A stretch of 64,000 bases of DNA, from the NCBI RefSeq assembly GCF_011075055.1, contig NC_058138.1, forward strand, positions 7,708,001-7,772,000, written 5' to 3'. The stretch is from Mangifera indica (Eukaryota; Streptophyta; Magnoliopsida; Sapindales; Anacardiaceae). A program made the translations under genes and the position numbers. The notes below the pieces were generated by a model. It searched no databases. It was not told where the DNA came from and saw only the letters and a list, made by a program, of their open reading frames with translations. Shown piece after piece: positions 1 through 12,578 of the stretch. Positions within the stretch are counted from its first letter, which is position 1. Every line of letters starts with the position of its first letter.

Positions 1-1045
1 TTTTTATTTGCACTATATGTTCGCTTACAATATTATTATTTTTCCTCTAAAAACAAATAATTCTCTTAATCCTATTTTAACATTTTACCGCACTATCATT
101 AGTAAATACAAGAATAGAAAAAAAATAGTACATGAATTATATGAGTATAATACGATAAATAATGAAAAAATGTTTGTAAAAAACCCATAAAATTTGCTTA
201 TAAAAAAAATATGAAACATGTATATATTAGTTTAATACGACATATCATCAATAATATGTTTTTAAAAATACGGTAATGTTATAATGATTTTAGTATTTTT
301 CATGAATTTTCTATTAAAAATTAATATAATAATTCAAATGTCAAGTATTTAATTAACTATTAAATCTAATATAAGATAATATGTAATTATAAGTTTTTAT
401 ATAATAAGTAACATACTAATCAATTAGAAAAAAAACAAATTAATCAGTTTAGATTTCAGACTTTATATTAAAATAACTCTTTGTGCAAGCACATAAGAGG
501 AAAACGTTAAATTAACGTTAGAAATTAAAAAATAAATGTTGTTAGTTTTTTTAAATGATAATAGGATTTTTGTAAATAACTGAAAATAAAAGAAATAATT
601 TTATATTTTAAGTTTAACCAAAATTTTAAAAATATTGTATTCGTAAAATATAACATATTATTTGCGTTTAATGTGAGAATTATATAAAATACGTATTTAA
701 TATATTTTGAGTTTAAAATCTTTTTAAATATATTTAATACATAAATAATATAGAAATATGAATAACACGTGTATTTACTGATTAGCTTTTAAACTTACAA
801 TTTTTTTTACTTGAACAAATTTTTTTTTCCGCTTATAAAATTGAAATATTATTTATTTAAGACCAGGAAAAAAAAAAAAAAGGGGAAAAAGGAAAAGTTA
901 TCTTCTTCCCTCCCCCTAGCTCAACAGACTCACAGTTTGAATTTCACATTTACGCCACCGCAACCTCGGAGCTTTCCCGCTAAAGTTCATCACAACGCAA
1001 AATTTTCTTGGGAAATCATCATTTTCCAAACAGCCAAACTCGCCA
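1..1045. other. AT-rich intergenic and upstream region
   Basis: Very AT-rich sequence with only short chance reading frames. The last ~150 bases become mixed and pyrimidine/purine rich and lead into the PPR gene, so its promoter and 5' UTR must lie here. I see no clear TATA box, RNA gene or transposon end. Confidence 0.6.
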
Positions 1046-4000
1046 ATGGACATCCTTAAGTCCACTTTCTTTATCACCACCACCCCACTACTTCCCCACA
1101 AACCCTCCGTCCAAAAAGTCCCCAAAACAAAACCCAGAATCCCCATTAAGGCCTCTTCACGAGTCCATCCAGACCCCTGGTCCTTAAGTGACGGGAGCGA
1201 CATAACGAAACCGAAACCCAGGTTCAAAAACCCTAAAAATCCTCTCACAGACGATAACGCGCGGCGTATAATAAAGGCGAAGGCGAGGTACTTGAGTGTA
1301 TTGAGGCGGAACCAGGGGTCGAGAGCGATGACGCCCAAGTGGATAAAGCGGACGCCGGAGCAGATGGTGCAGTACTTGGAGGATGACCGGAATGGGCAGC
1401 TGTATGCGAAGCACGTGGTGGCAGCGATAAAGGCGGTGAGAGGGAGGGATGAGAAGGCGGATATGAGAGTTGTGATGGGGAGCTTTGTGGGAAAATTGAG
1501 TTTTAGAGAAATGTGTGTGGTGTTGAAAGAGCAAAAGGGTTGGAAACAAGGTCGGGACTTTTTTGGTTGGATGAAATTGCAGGTGTGTTGTCATTCCAAG
1601 TTTTTTATTTTTGTTATGGATAATTAAATTAAATTAAATTAAATTAATTTAATTTGTTAACATAGTATGATGATATGACAGACAATATTTTATGAGTTAG
1701 TGCTATATTTTTCTTTATGGTTGAAGCTGAATGCTATTTGTTGTCAGTTACAATTTATTTTTCTTAAAAGCACAAAATTTTTTTTTTTCCCTTTTAGAAT
1801 AGAATAATTGATATATAGTATTGATAGATGTCTGCTTTAACAGTTAAGCTATCACCCCAGCGTCATTGTTTATACAATTCTTTTGCGGTTATATGGGCAA
1901 GTTGGAAAGATTAAGTTGGCTGAAGAGGCCTTCTTGGAGATGCTTGAAGTGGGTTGTGAACCAGATGAAATTGCTTGTGGTACTATGCTTTGTACTTATG
2001 CCAGATGGGGGCGCCATAAACCTATGTTGACATTTCTTTCTGCCATAAAAGAAAGGGGAATTACACTTTCTACTGCTGTATATAATTTTATGTTGTCGTC
2101 TTTGCAAAAGAAATCATTCCATGGAAAAGTGATAGACTTATGGAGGCAGATGGTGGAAGAACAGGTTGCACCAACTGATTTTACTTATACCGTAGTCATC
2201 AGTTCGCTTGTTAAAGAATGTCTTCATGAGGAGGCTTTGATGACCCTTACTAAGATGAAGAGCTCTGGTTTTACTCCTGAGGAGGTAACTTATAGCCAGC
2301 TTATTAGTTTGAATACAAGAAATGGTAAATGGGATGAGGCATTGAAATTATACGAGGATATGAGATACGAGGGAATTGTTCCTAGTAATTATACTTATGC
2401 TTCACTTTTAACTATGTACTACAAGAATGAAGATTATTCTAAAGCCTTATCTCTCTTTTCTGAAATGGAAAAATATAAAGTCACAGCTGACGAAGTCATT
2501 TATGGTCTTCTCATTCGAATATATGGAAAACTTGGACTTTATGAGGATGCCCAGAAAACATTTGAGGAGACCAAACGGCTGGGCCTACTTAGTGATGAAA
2601 AAACTTATTTGGCAATGGCACAAGTCCATCTCAAAAGCGGGAATGTGGAGAAAGCTTTGAATGTTATTGATGTTATGAAATCCAAAAACATTTGGTTCTC
2701 AAGATTTGCTTATATTGTCTTGTTGCAATGTTATTCCATGAAAGAGGATTTGGCCTCTGCTGAAGTCACATTTCAGGCTCTCTCCAAGACTGGACTTCCT
2801 GATGCTGGTTCTTGTAATGACATGCTGAATTTGTATGTAAAATTAGACTTAACAGAAAATGCCAAAGATTTTATTGTCCAGATAAGGAAAGATGGAGTGG
2901 TTTTTGATGAGGAGCTTTACAAGACAGTTATGAGAATTTATTGCAAGAATGGAATGGCAACAGCGGCTGAGCAGCTAATGGAAGAGATGGGTGAAAATGT
3001 GTCTTTCAAGGATAATTACTTTTTCCAAACTTTTTTTAAGACTATGCATGGGGGATCTTTGAGAACACAATCTGAAGACAAACTTTTGGCCTCCAACCAA
3101 CCTGACCATATGGCTCTGGGGCTGATGCTTAGTCTGTATCTGGCAGATGGTAATTTCAGTAAGACAGAAGAAATCCTGAAGTTATTGCTTGAAGTGGCTG
3201 GTGGCTCATCTGTAGTGAGTCAACTCATTAGCAACTTTGTGAGAGAAGGTGCAAGATTTACTTTCAGGTTCATCTATTTATGCTTGATGATGAAGCATTA
3301 GTTTCATGTCTGGATTTGTGTGCTGACCTTTATGCTCTTCACAGGTGATGTATCTAAAGCAAAATTTCTAAAAGATCGGATGACAAAATTGGGCTGCAGA
3401 CTGGAGGATGATGTTATTGCCTCTTTGATTGGTTTATATGGGAAGCAACAAAAGCTCAAAGAGGCGCAAGATGTCTTCCAAGAAGTAGCAGGTTCATCAA
3501 AACCTGGGAAATCAATTATAAAATCAATTATCGATGCATATGCTAGATGTGGTAAAGCTATGGAAGCATACTTGATATATGAAGAAGTAACTGCACAAGG
3601 GCATCATTTGGATGCTGTTGCTATGAGCATACTCGTGAACACGTTAACTAATTGCGGTATGACTGCAACTGTAAACTATTTTGTTCCTTTGTTTTTTTTT
3701 TTTTTTAACTATTTGCTGGGATCAATGGAATTCAGGAGTTATGGTTACATGAAAATCTTCTTAAATGTTTCACGGTTGATAATGGAATAGGGATTCTGTT
3801 GCATTTAATGAATTTGGGTTAGAAAGTCACAAGTTTTACCATCCTAAATATGGAAACAATTTTATGTCTGAATTTTCTAGCAATGTACAATTTGTCTGAT
3901 AGTTTTTTTATGTCAAAACCAGTACTAGTTAGAAATTTTTGAGCTATAGCTATATCGGAGCTTATCATGTACTGGACTTGAGCTCTGTACAGTTGGAGGG

Positions 4001-7000
4001 CCTATGAAAAAGTGAAATATTTTTCCAAACTCCATGTACCCAAAAAATTAAAAAAAGAAAGTGTGACTTTGAGGGTGCCTCTGAAGGGCTTTTCTTTTTG
4101 TTTCCCAAACAGTGTTTGAGAAGAGCTGAGTTCTTGATGGTATGCCCATAAATTTGAGACTGGAAATCTAACACTCAATTTATAACTGCATACTCTGCTC
4201 TAGAGAATTTGGAAGTTTGGAAGGGTCACTTTCATGCTTCATGGTTAAGCAGTTACCAAAATGATATGCTGTGTTGATTAATAATTAGAATTACCATCTT
4301 CAGGCAAATATGAAGAAGCAAAGAATATTATTCTTAAGAGTTTCCATGATGGCACAGACCTTGACACTGTGGCTTATAATACCTTTATTAAGGCAATGCT
4401 ACAAGCAGGTACATGTGATCCACTCTTTATGCATTTTATATATATCCTTGCAGAAGAAATCTTGCAACGAGCTTTATGTACGGTGTTGCAGGTAAATTAC
4501 ATTTTGCAGCCAGTATTTATGACCGTATGCTTTCTTTGGGAGTTCCTGCATCAATTCAGACATACAATACAATGATTAGGTAAGAGCTTTGTGGATAAGA
4601 ATGACTCAACAAGATGAGAAGATGTGTACGCATATAGCTACTGATTATGCATTGAAAAAATTGCTCGTATCATATGAAACGATAAAATTTACGTGTTCTT
4701 TCCTGGTCAACAGTAAGAAACAACCAATTGACCAAGGACTTACAGTCCTTCCAATTGACCATGGCCTTTGTTGGGTATTGATAACATGTTTAGTTAGGAA
4801 CAAGGAAGCACGGAAATGCACTGCATAGTGCGTTCCTACGTTTTCGAAACGTTTCAGTTTCCGAAACACCCCGAAACTAGTACGAAATGTCTCGGGGCCA
4901 TTTCAGTTATTTTGCCAAAATACGAAACGTGTTTCTTGACATATCCCTAAGAATAGGAAACGTCCCAAAGCAATATGCTTCTTCCTTATTCCCAATTTCA
5001 TTCAATTTCCAGTAACCAAGCATCTCTCCCTCCCAAGCATACGTCTCAGCTCCTCACCATATCCGACTCTAACTCCGGCGCGGCATCTCAACTCCTCACT
5101 GTCTCCAACAGCTCAAAGTTCAGGCGAATTTGTTACGTTATTCTTTAATCTTCATATTCTTCTGCAATCTTCGTATTTCTCTTTAATATTCAATTTGACG
5201 ATTAAACTGTAGAGATATAAATCAGTCTTTGGTGAAAAGACTTTCTTAGGTAGTTATTAAAGGAACATGTGAAGCATTTTCTTGTTAGAATTTTGAACAT
5301 CAGAAGAAGGATAGAAGAACAAGAGGAAAACCTAGAGAGAAGTTTGAAATATGTAGAGGGAAAAAAGTAAAAAGAGACTGAAGAGTAATATATTCATTCA
5401 GAAATTAGTGTTGTTTGGTTTAGATTTTAATTATATTAGTGTTGGATTGTAAATACTTCCAGGAAGAGTTGGAAAAATGTCTAATTATTGTATTTTTTAA
5501 AAAAATTTTTTTTTTTATAAATAATCTCAATATTTTTAATATTTATATGTTTCTCCACTTTACTTTTCCTATAGTTTTGAAAAAATGCGTTTCGGCCTTT
5601 CCGTTTCAACGTTTTCGTGTTTCGATGTTTCCGTTTCCGTGCTACTTAAGTCAGGAATGAAGTCCAGGTTTACCAGCTTCTAAGTATTCCCCACACTGGT
5701 CATTTCACCATGATAATGATGGACAATAGGAACCACGAGGTTTTTAGTATTTTAAAGTGGAAGTTGCATTTTCTCTCTTGTGTTTGGGTGTTGAGTCTAT
5801 GTAACTACTGGTTTCTATGACTAATAAGATTGTTTGCTTGTGTGATGGATGAGGGGTAAGCATGCCAGAATATGATTGCAAGAAAGTTTCAGTACTAGTC
5901 AGTATGATTTGATTTTGCCTTCTGTATATGCATTTCTAAATGTGTGCACACATATATACAATTCTGGTTAGGTTATGTTCCTGTTCAAATTGGTTAATTT
6001 TGATGCAGTGTGTATGGACGGGGTCGGAAACTGGATAAAGCTGTAGAGATGTTTAACAGAGCTCGCAGCTCGGGTATCTTGCTTGATGAGAAGGCATACA
6101 TGAATCTTATCAGCTTTTATGGGAAGGCTGGTAAAAATCTATTTTACCTTTGTTAAAAAAACAAGTGAACCTATAATATTTTGAAAATCTATAAATATGC
6201 CAGGTTTTTTTTAGCATACATTTAAAGCAATGAAGTCATTTGCTTTTCCAAAAGTTGGTTTACCAATTACAACCAAAAGAATGGCATACAATATGTGTGC
6301 ATGGTTTTTTCCTCTTTTACTTGATTCATGGTGACATGGAGTATAAAATGTAACCATTCCAAACATGTTTCGTTTTCTTTTATTTAACTTATAAATGAAC
6401 TGGTGAAACATAAAAGTTATATATGATTTACTTTTCCTTGGGCTCAGGTTCTCAAAGTTTTGAGATGTGCTTTCCTCTTTAATTTAATTTAACTGTCTAC
6501 CTCTTTTCTGGCATATAGAAACATGTAGTTACATTGTTCTGGTATCACGTTTTTCATTTGATAGTAATATGTTATAGCTTTATTATTTCATTCATTTTGC
6601 AGGTAAAACACTTGAAGCATCCCTTCTATTCTATAAAATGCAGGAAGAAGGGATAAACCCTGGGCTGGTATGCATTTAATTTGATCTAAATACAGTATAG
6701 GTCTAGCTAATTGATGATTACTGTTTATAATATGTTCTTTCAGTCAATCACTGACCACTGTTGGGACCTGAACTGATTTGTAATATAAACCACAATGTGA
6801 ACATGTTATTATGTTCTGTTTTGCTTTAAGATACTGTGTTTAGTAGGATCATTATACAATTTTCTTTCTTTTATTTTCCCCTATAAGATGAAAAGAACGA
6901 ATCTTCAGATTGAAAAAGAACTTATTTTTCATGATTAAATGCTAAAATAAGGATGTTTGAATCAAAGTAAATTTTTGGTTAATAATTCTCACATACAATT

Positions 7001-7694
7001 TCCAATTACCCTTTTCTTTGGGCTTTTTAAATTAGTTGAGCTTTTAACATTTAAATTAATTCTCTCCATTATATTTCTGTTTCTGAACTAGTTGATTAAT
7101 ATGGTGCCTGCACTTGTCTTTACCGAGTAACTGTAGGTTAGCTACAATATTATGATCAATGTATATGCTGCTGCGGGACTTTATCATGAAGTTGAGAAAC
7201 TTTTCGAAGCCATGCAGAGGGTTGGCTTTGTACCTGACTCTTTCACATATCTTTCCCTTGTTCGCGCTTATACAGAGAGTTTGAAATACTCTGAAGCTGA
7301 GGAAACCATCAATTCTATGCTGAAGCAAGGCATTTCCCCCTCTTGTTCACATTTTAATCATTTGCTATCTGCTTTCTCAAAAGCAGGTCTGATAGTAGAA
7401 GCTAATAGAGTGTTCGAGAAACTACTGTCAGCTGGTTTAATTCCTGACCTTGCATGTTATCGGACTATGATGAAAGGTTACATGCATTATGGATGTGTTG
7501 AAGAAGGAATCAGCTTTTTTGAACAGGTTAAGGAATCTGCAGAACCAGACAGGTTTATTTTGAGTTCAGCTGTGCATTTATACAAGTATGCAGAGAAAGA
7601 AATTGAAGCTAACAGTATCCTGGATTCTATGAAATCTTTGGGGATCTCGTTCCTGAAAAACCTTAAAGTTGGATCAAAGATGAGACCCTCATAA
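1046..7694 (+). CDS. EMB976: EMB976-type P-class pentatricopeptide repeat protein
   Basis: Predicted product is 1063 aa. Exons, joined in frame by GT-AG sites: 1046-1582, 1844-3248, 3345-3656, 4304-4408, 4492-4579, 6009-6130, 6603-6667, 7137-7694. The first ~40 residues are basic and Ser/Thr/Pro-rich, consistent with an organellar transit peptide. A conserved non-PPR block follows (PDPWSLSDG near residue 49, then a TPKWIKRTPEQMVQYLEDD segment). Then come many ~35-residue helix-hairpin repeats with the usual VTYS/TYNTMI and PD/PSNYTYA signatures, and no C-terminal E, DYW or SMR domain. The order and wording match Arabidopsis At5g27270 (EMB976) as I recall it. P-class PPR proteins bind organellar RNA and help its processing, splicing or stability; the RNA target cannot be read from sequence. 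Losing exon 3-7 boundaries would truncate it, but all phases agree. Intron 5 carries a transposon (4807-5643). Confidence 0.9.
4807..5643. mobile_element. Non-autonomous hAT-like element in PPR intron 5
   Basis: The two ends share the inverted terminus AGCACGGAAA. Both subterminal regions are packed with GAAACG/CGTTTC motifs in opposite orientations, as in hAT elements whose transposase binds repeated subterminal sites. The 837-bp interior has no coding capacity. It lies wholly inside intron 5, which it enlarges to about 1.4 kb. I do not see an 8-bp target duplication (aacaagga against acttaagt), so the superfamily is an inference from the ends. Confidence 0.55.
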
Positions 7695-10489
7695 CACTTG
7701 TTTGGACAAGTTTTTAAACAAAGAAGTCTAATACTTGATCAAGGGTAAAAGGCTAATGACGATAAGTACCAGATAGCTGTATTTTCGTTGGAGACATGGT
7801 AGTTGGATAAGACTTAACCAAAGCACAAAGATGTCCTCTGGTGTATGAGGTTGATGGACAAGTGCTGTACAGTTGCATTTAAGAAGTGACCTGGCACTGG
7901 AATCAGGTTGTCCAGTATATAGCCTTTCTTTGTCAAGAGTTTATGAGCTCTGTTGTATATGAAAACTCAATCACAGTGGCGGAAAAAATCATTGACCTGG
8001 GGTCTTTAACATTATTGACTATAGATGGATGACCCTGGTTATCTTAAACTGGGAGGTCATACTGGCGTATGCATCTGCATCATTTGTGGCTGATATATGG
8101 AAAATTATGGTATTGGCTACTGACTTTTCCAGATTTTTAAATATGTTGTTAGTCTAAGGGTGCTGGTATTTATCTTTAAATGCTGGATTGCATTTGTGTG
8201 ACAACTGCAGCCCAATAAAAAAGTTGATCAGCTGCTGCATCCATAAAATATCTAGCAGTGGTGATTTCAACATGCATGTGAATTCAACTCCATGGTACAT
8301 ATATCTAATGTATGATTAATGTGCTCATGATTTTGTAAATGAATCTGCCGTATCCATTGGATTGTTTTTGTTGTCTACTGATCCTACAAAAACCATAGAT
8401 GGTTCTCCTTTAAGGTCATAAAACATTTTATTTTTATATTTTCCATACATTTTTATACAAAATTTCTATGTAATGAATTGTCTGAACGATTGATATGCTT
8501 GCAATCAAATTTATGATAACAATCCTTCTTCTGCACAAAATAGAACAATAGTCATGAATGCTGCATGTGCTTTTCTATTCTCTTTTAGTCATTAGTTAAT
8601 GTGCTAGCACAGTTATTCTAGTAAAGTAGCATGATAATTTATTCTTAATGTGATAGATTGCCTTGACTCGTTAGTTAACATTCTCCATAAATTTGCATTA
8701 GAAACCCATGTTCTCAAATTTTTTGTTCAGTCTCTTGAAGACATTGGTGAGCCAAGGAGTACTGGAGGTTTCATGATTAGAGTACATCATATCTCCCAAT
8801 CGTAAATCATTCTGAGGAATCAGTTCTTAATTTTGTTTTTGTTATTTCAGGAATTTTCTTGGAGATAACTGGTATCATCTGTCTGGTGGATTGGAGGACA
8901 TGCTTGGGCAATGCCATCTGAACATGACACTGAAGGTATTTTGAACTTGCTACCAGTGAGTCTCATGGCTCTATTCCTGTAAGCATCCCCAACAATAAGA
9001 GCCATAACTTAGTTTCAGAAAGGATGTTTTATCAGGGGGAATCATTGTACACTCGACTGAAAAGTTAAATATCATCCTCACTCACCGTTAGAAATTTCTA
9101 AAATCCTTCTGAAAACGTCTGTAGATAATGGAATATTGGAATTTAGTGATCTCTCAGGGAGTCGATGGTGTAGTTACCTACCTTGTACAAGATCATCAAA
9201 ACTATTTATTTGTTATAATATAGAATCAGTTTGGTTTGATGGATCATGGTATTAGTATTGTATGATACGCGATATGTTTTATACAATACAGATAAAAAAA
9301 TAATATATATTTTAGGGTATATTGAAAATCAGAACGATGCATATTAATTTATGATTTAGAGTGATACACCTTTTTAAAAAAATTATGATGTGATAGTGAT
9401 GTATCAAGAAATTTCAGTGTTTTGTAATATTTTTTAAGATAATAACACAATAATTTGAAATTTTCATTATTTATAATTATTAGTTTTAAAAAAAGTGTAT
9501 TTTATTATACAATATAAGATATAAAAAATTAAATTTTTGATACATAATACAATATCAAATTCTGACTATCATGCATTTTGGGTACTTTTTACTTTTTGTG
9601 TTTTCTTTAAAAGTATATATTAAAACAAGCAAATAATTTGAGATTGTTTTCAAATATTTTCATACGATAACAAATTTTGATTAACCATAAGTAAACTCTC
9701 AAGATTTGAGAATTTAAAAATTATTATAAAACCTTTTAAAAATAGATAAATTATTTAAGTTAGATATAAATATGTCTCAACTTCTTGTGAAGGGAAAGCC
9801 TTGGCATTTTTGAGGAGAGTAACTTCCAAGTTAAGTTTAACTAAGGGTATATCCATGGTTGGTTTAGTGCGGTTTAAAATTTTTTTCAAATAAAAAAACG
9901 ATTTAGAAATATTTTAAATTAGACTAAATCATTTAAAGTTTCAAATCAAACTAATTCAAGTTAAAAAATACGGTTTAATTCAGTTTGGATTACACTTTAA
10001 ACCTATTAAAAATTATTTACTTTCAAATATTTTTTATTTAATAAATAATATTGAATTATAGTTATTCAAAATATAAAATAAACATGTAAAATGAATATGA
10101 AATACATATATAATAAACATGTAAATAAAATAATAAGATAAATATAAAAAAAAGTGATAAAAACCTCTAATTTATTACATTATGTTCAACTATATAGAAT
10201 TATTATTTTCTAAACTATTAAAAGACATTAAAATTTTATAAATTTTAAAAACATTCTCAAACTTTACTTGAATATCTAACAACCCTAAAATTAAAAAAAA
10301 AAAAAAAAAGGATTATTCTTATAATGAAGGATGTCAACCACTTATAAGATTATATATAATCTAAATAATTTTTTTCTTTCTTATAAAGAAGAATCTCATT
10401 CAAACTAAACTATTATTTTGAAATCGAATAAATCATATTAAATAGATCAAACTTTGAGTTCCTAGACCACTCCACAACCTTTCATCTTT
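7695..10489. other. PPR 3' UTR and AT-rich intergenic DNA
   Basis: The first ~550 bases are likely 3' UTR, with AATAAA at about 8215. No coding region is evident. At ~9222-9578 two segments are roughly inverted (GAATCAGTTTGGTTTGATGG against the complement of a right end reading ATCAAATTCTGAC), with TATTGTATgATA on both sides; this may be an old MITE. From 9840 to 10480 the sequence is rich in GGTTTAA/TTCAAGTT words, resembling worn MITE DNA. The chromovirus begins at 10490. Confidence 0.4.
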
Positions 10490-11540
10490 TGTCACACCCC
10501 TAGAGTCGGACATGCGGAAATCGGCTGAATGTGTGCGCACCAGGTTACACAAGGGCGTATGCATAAGGCCATGATGGGCGCGCATGGTTGCACTTAGTGA
10601 TGCGCACACATGCGGAATGCAGAATGGGCGTTGGGTGGTGCCAAAGATGATGCGAGCGCGCGCAGCTTCAGTTACGGGCGCGCGCGAGTGTTGGAAGCAA
10701 GGCGCGGAGCGCCAAGCAACAGATTACGCGTGCGGGACCTTGGCAAGGCGCGCGCAAAGCAGGCACTCGTTTGGGCAGTTGGAGCTGTGCGGGCCCTTGT
10801 GGGCTTCTTTGTAGGCCTCCAGACTTGCGAGCTTGATTAATAAGCGGAGTACACTAGTAGATTGGGCTGCGTCCTGTCTACCCAATGAAGGCAGATGGAT
10901 CATAGAAGTGGGCTAATGATGTTAAAGGCCAAACGAAGGCGTTGGTCCAGAGGCAAGGAGCTTGGGTGGGCTTGCTTGTCTACAACATAAAGTGGGCTAA
11001 TGAGGGTGACCAAGCAAGGGCTAACATTGCTGGGAGCCAGCCTGACAAAAGAGCAGTTAGAGATGTCCAAGATTCCACAGTTACTTAGACAAGAATATGC
11101 TGGGGTGGTTTTATAACTGCCTAGTTTGAATTTGAACACACAACTGCTTGTAACTGCCCTATCTCCTATGTAACTGTTGTATTTGAATGTGTCTATAAAT
11201 AGGACTAGGTGTCCTATGCACATGGAGAGAGTGGAAACGTGAGAAAACCGGTGCTATTGTAATACATGTATATTATCCTTTGTAATCTGTCATTGAGATT
11301 AATAAAGGTTGGGATTGGATTGCCTGTACATTGACTTGTTCTCCTTATTGCGTTGCATTGTGGCTTATTATGTTTTGCTAACGAATCATTGTTGTACGGA
11401 TTGTGTTGTTGCCTATTAACCTTGCTCTTCTTGACTCGAATTACATGTGAGTAAAGTGCTGAACCAAGTTGCGGGAACTTGGCTGCATCACAAGGTGCCA
11501 ATTACAGATTTATGTTGCCGAAAAGATTGGCCCTGTGACA
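10490..11540 (+). repeat. 5' LTR of the chromovirus
   Basis: Starts TGTCAC and ends GTGACA, a perfect 6-bp terminal inverted repeat with canonical TG...CA ends. The first ~370 bases are CpG-rich. A TATA box (CTATAAATAGG, about 11193-11203) and an AATAAA signal (11301-11306) suggest U3-R-U5 order with transcription starting near 11225. Compared with the 3' LTR, differences cluster in the CpG-rich first third. Confidence 0.92.
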
Positions 11541-11542
11541 AC

Positions 11543-11554
11543 TGGTATCAGAGC
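11543..11554 (+). other. Primer binding site, initiator tRNA-Met type
   Basis: TGGTATCAGAGC lies two bases after the 5' LTR. It is the usual plant retrotransposon primer binding site complementary to the 3' end of initiator methionine tRNA. Confidence 0.9.
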
Positions 11555-11586
11555 CCAGATTGCGAAAATAGTTGCTGTATGGAACT

Positions 11587-12570
11587 ATGGCTGGGGGAAA
11601 CGCTACCTTGAGTAAGCGTGTTTCCAAAATTGAACACCTGTTGGGAACTTCGATTGAACCTTCTGAAGATGGTAACTCGAATGATCTGATAGGGCGTATT
11701 TCTAACATTGAGTCTGACATTGTTGAAATACGGTCTTCATTATTAATAGAAGTTGATCATCTATGGAAGGAGCAGACTGAACATTATTTAGAACTGGCCA
11801 TCCTGAAGAAGGCCATGGGTAGTATTGAGGGAAGATGCGAGGGAGTTCGGAGTGTGAAGGTGCCAGAACCAAAGCCCTTCAATGGCATCAGAAGTGCCAA
11901 AGAACTCGAAAATTCTTGTGGGATATTGAACAATATTTTGCAGCCATTTATTTACCAAATAAGAAGAAGGTTGCGATAGCAGTGATGTATTTATCTGGTG
12001 ATGCCAAACTGTGGTGGCATACCAGGACCCATGAAGATGAACTTGCAAAAAAGCCAAAGATTGATACATGGGAAACTCTCAAGAAGGAATTGAAGGATTA
12101 GTTCCTTCCTCTCAATTCCTCGTGGGTTGCAAGAGATGCCTTGAAGCGCTTGAAACATACGGGATCATTGAGAGAATATGTTAAAGACTTCAGTTCTTTA
12201 ATGTTGGATGTAAAGAACATGTCAGAGGAAGATAAGTTATTTAACTTTATGACCGGTTTACAGACTTGGGCACAATTAGAGTTGCGAAGACAGGGTGTGA
12301 AAGATCTACAGAATGCAATTACTACAGTAGAAGGCTTGCTGGATTTGAAGTCTGGCCCTGACTCAAAGACAGTAATGTCGAAAAGCAAAGGAAAAGAGGG
12401 AAAGAACCATTGGGAAAAGAAAAAACAAAAAAAGAAGTATGTTGACCCAGCGGGCAAGTATAAGCCAAAGTCGGACTAGAAGACTACTTCTAAGGTTGGT
12501 GAGACATCGAAATCATCTCAGGGATGCTTCATTTGTAATGGTCCTCATAGAGCAAGGGACTGTCCCAAGA
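11587..12570 (+). pseudogene. Chromovirus gag, broken
   Basis: Starts at the ATG reading MAGGNATLSKRVSKIEHLL. A coiled-coil N-terminus is followed by the retrotransposon gag core (KPFNG ... WDIEQYF ... YLSGDAKLWWHTR ... LKRLKHTGSLREYVKDF) and a lysine-rich stretch. It ends in a zinc knuckle CFICNGPHRARDCP at about 12526-12567, a CX2CX3HX4C form rather than the common CX2CX4HX4C. Breaks: a one-base loss near 11913 (AATTCTTG where AATTTCTTG is expected), a TAG at 12099-12101 where Gln is expected, and another TAG at 12477-12479. Gag would form the virus-like particle. Confidence 0.88.
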
Positions 12571-12578
12571 AGGAGAAG

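Noticed and set aside
1184..1594. Long minus-strand reading frames over PPR exon 1
   Set aside because: They are antisense shadows of a strongly supported exon and resemble no family.
8870..8960. Extra downstream exon of the PPR gene
   Set aside because: A CAG acceptor-like site is present, but the PPR frame already ends at 7694 with a family-consistent C-terminus.
10584..10840. Short frames in the CpG-rich part of the chromovirus LTR
   Set aside because: Not conserved in the second LTR, where the same region is broken; the LTR is regulatory.
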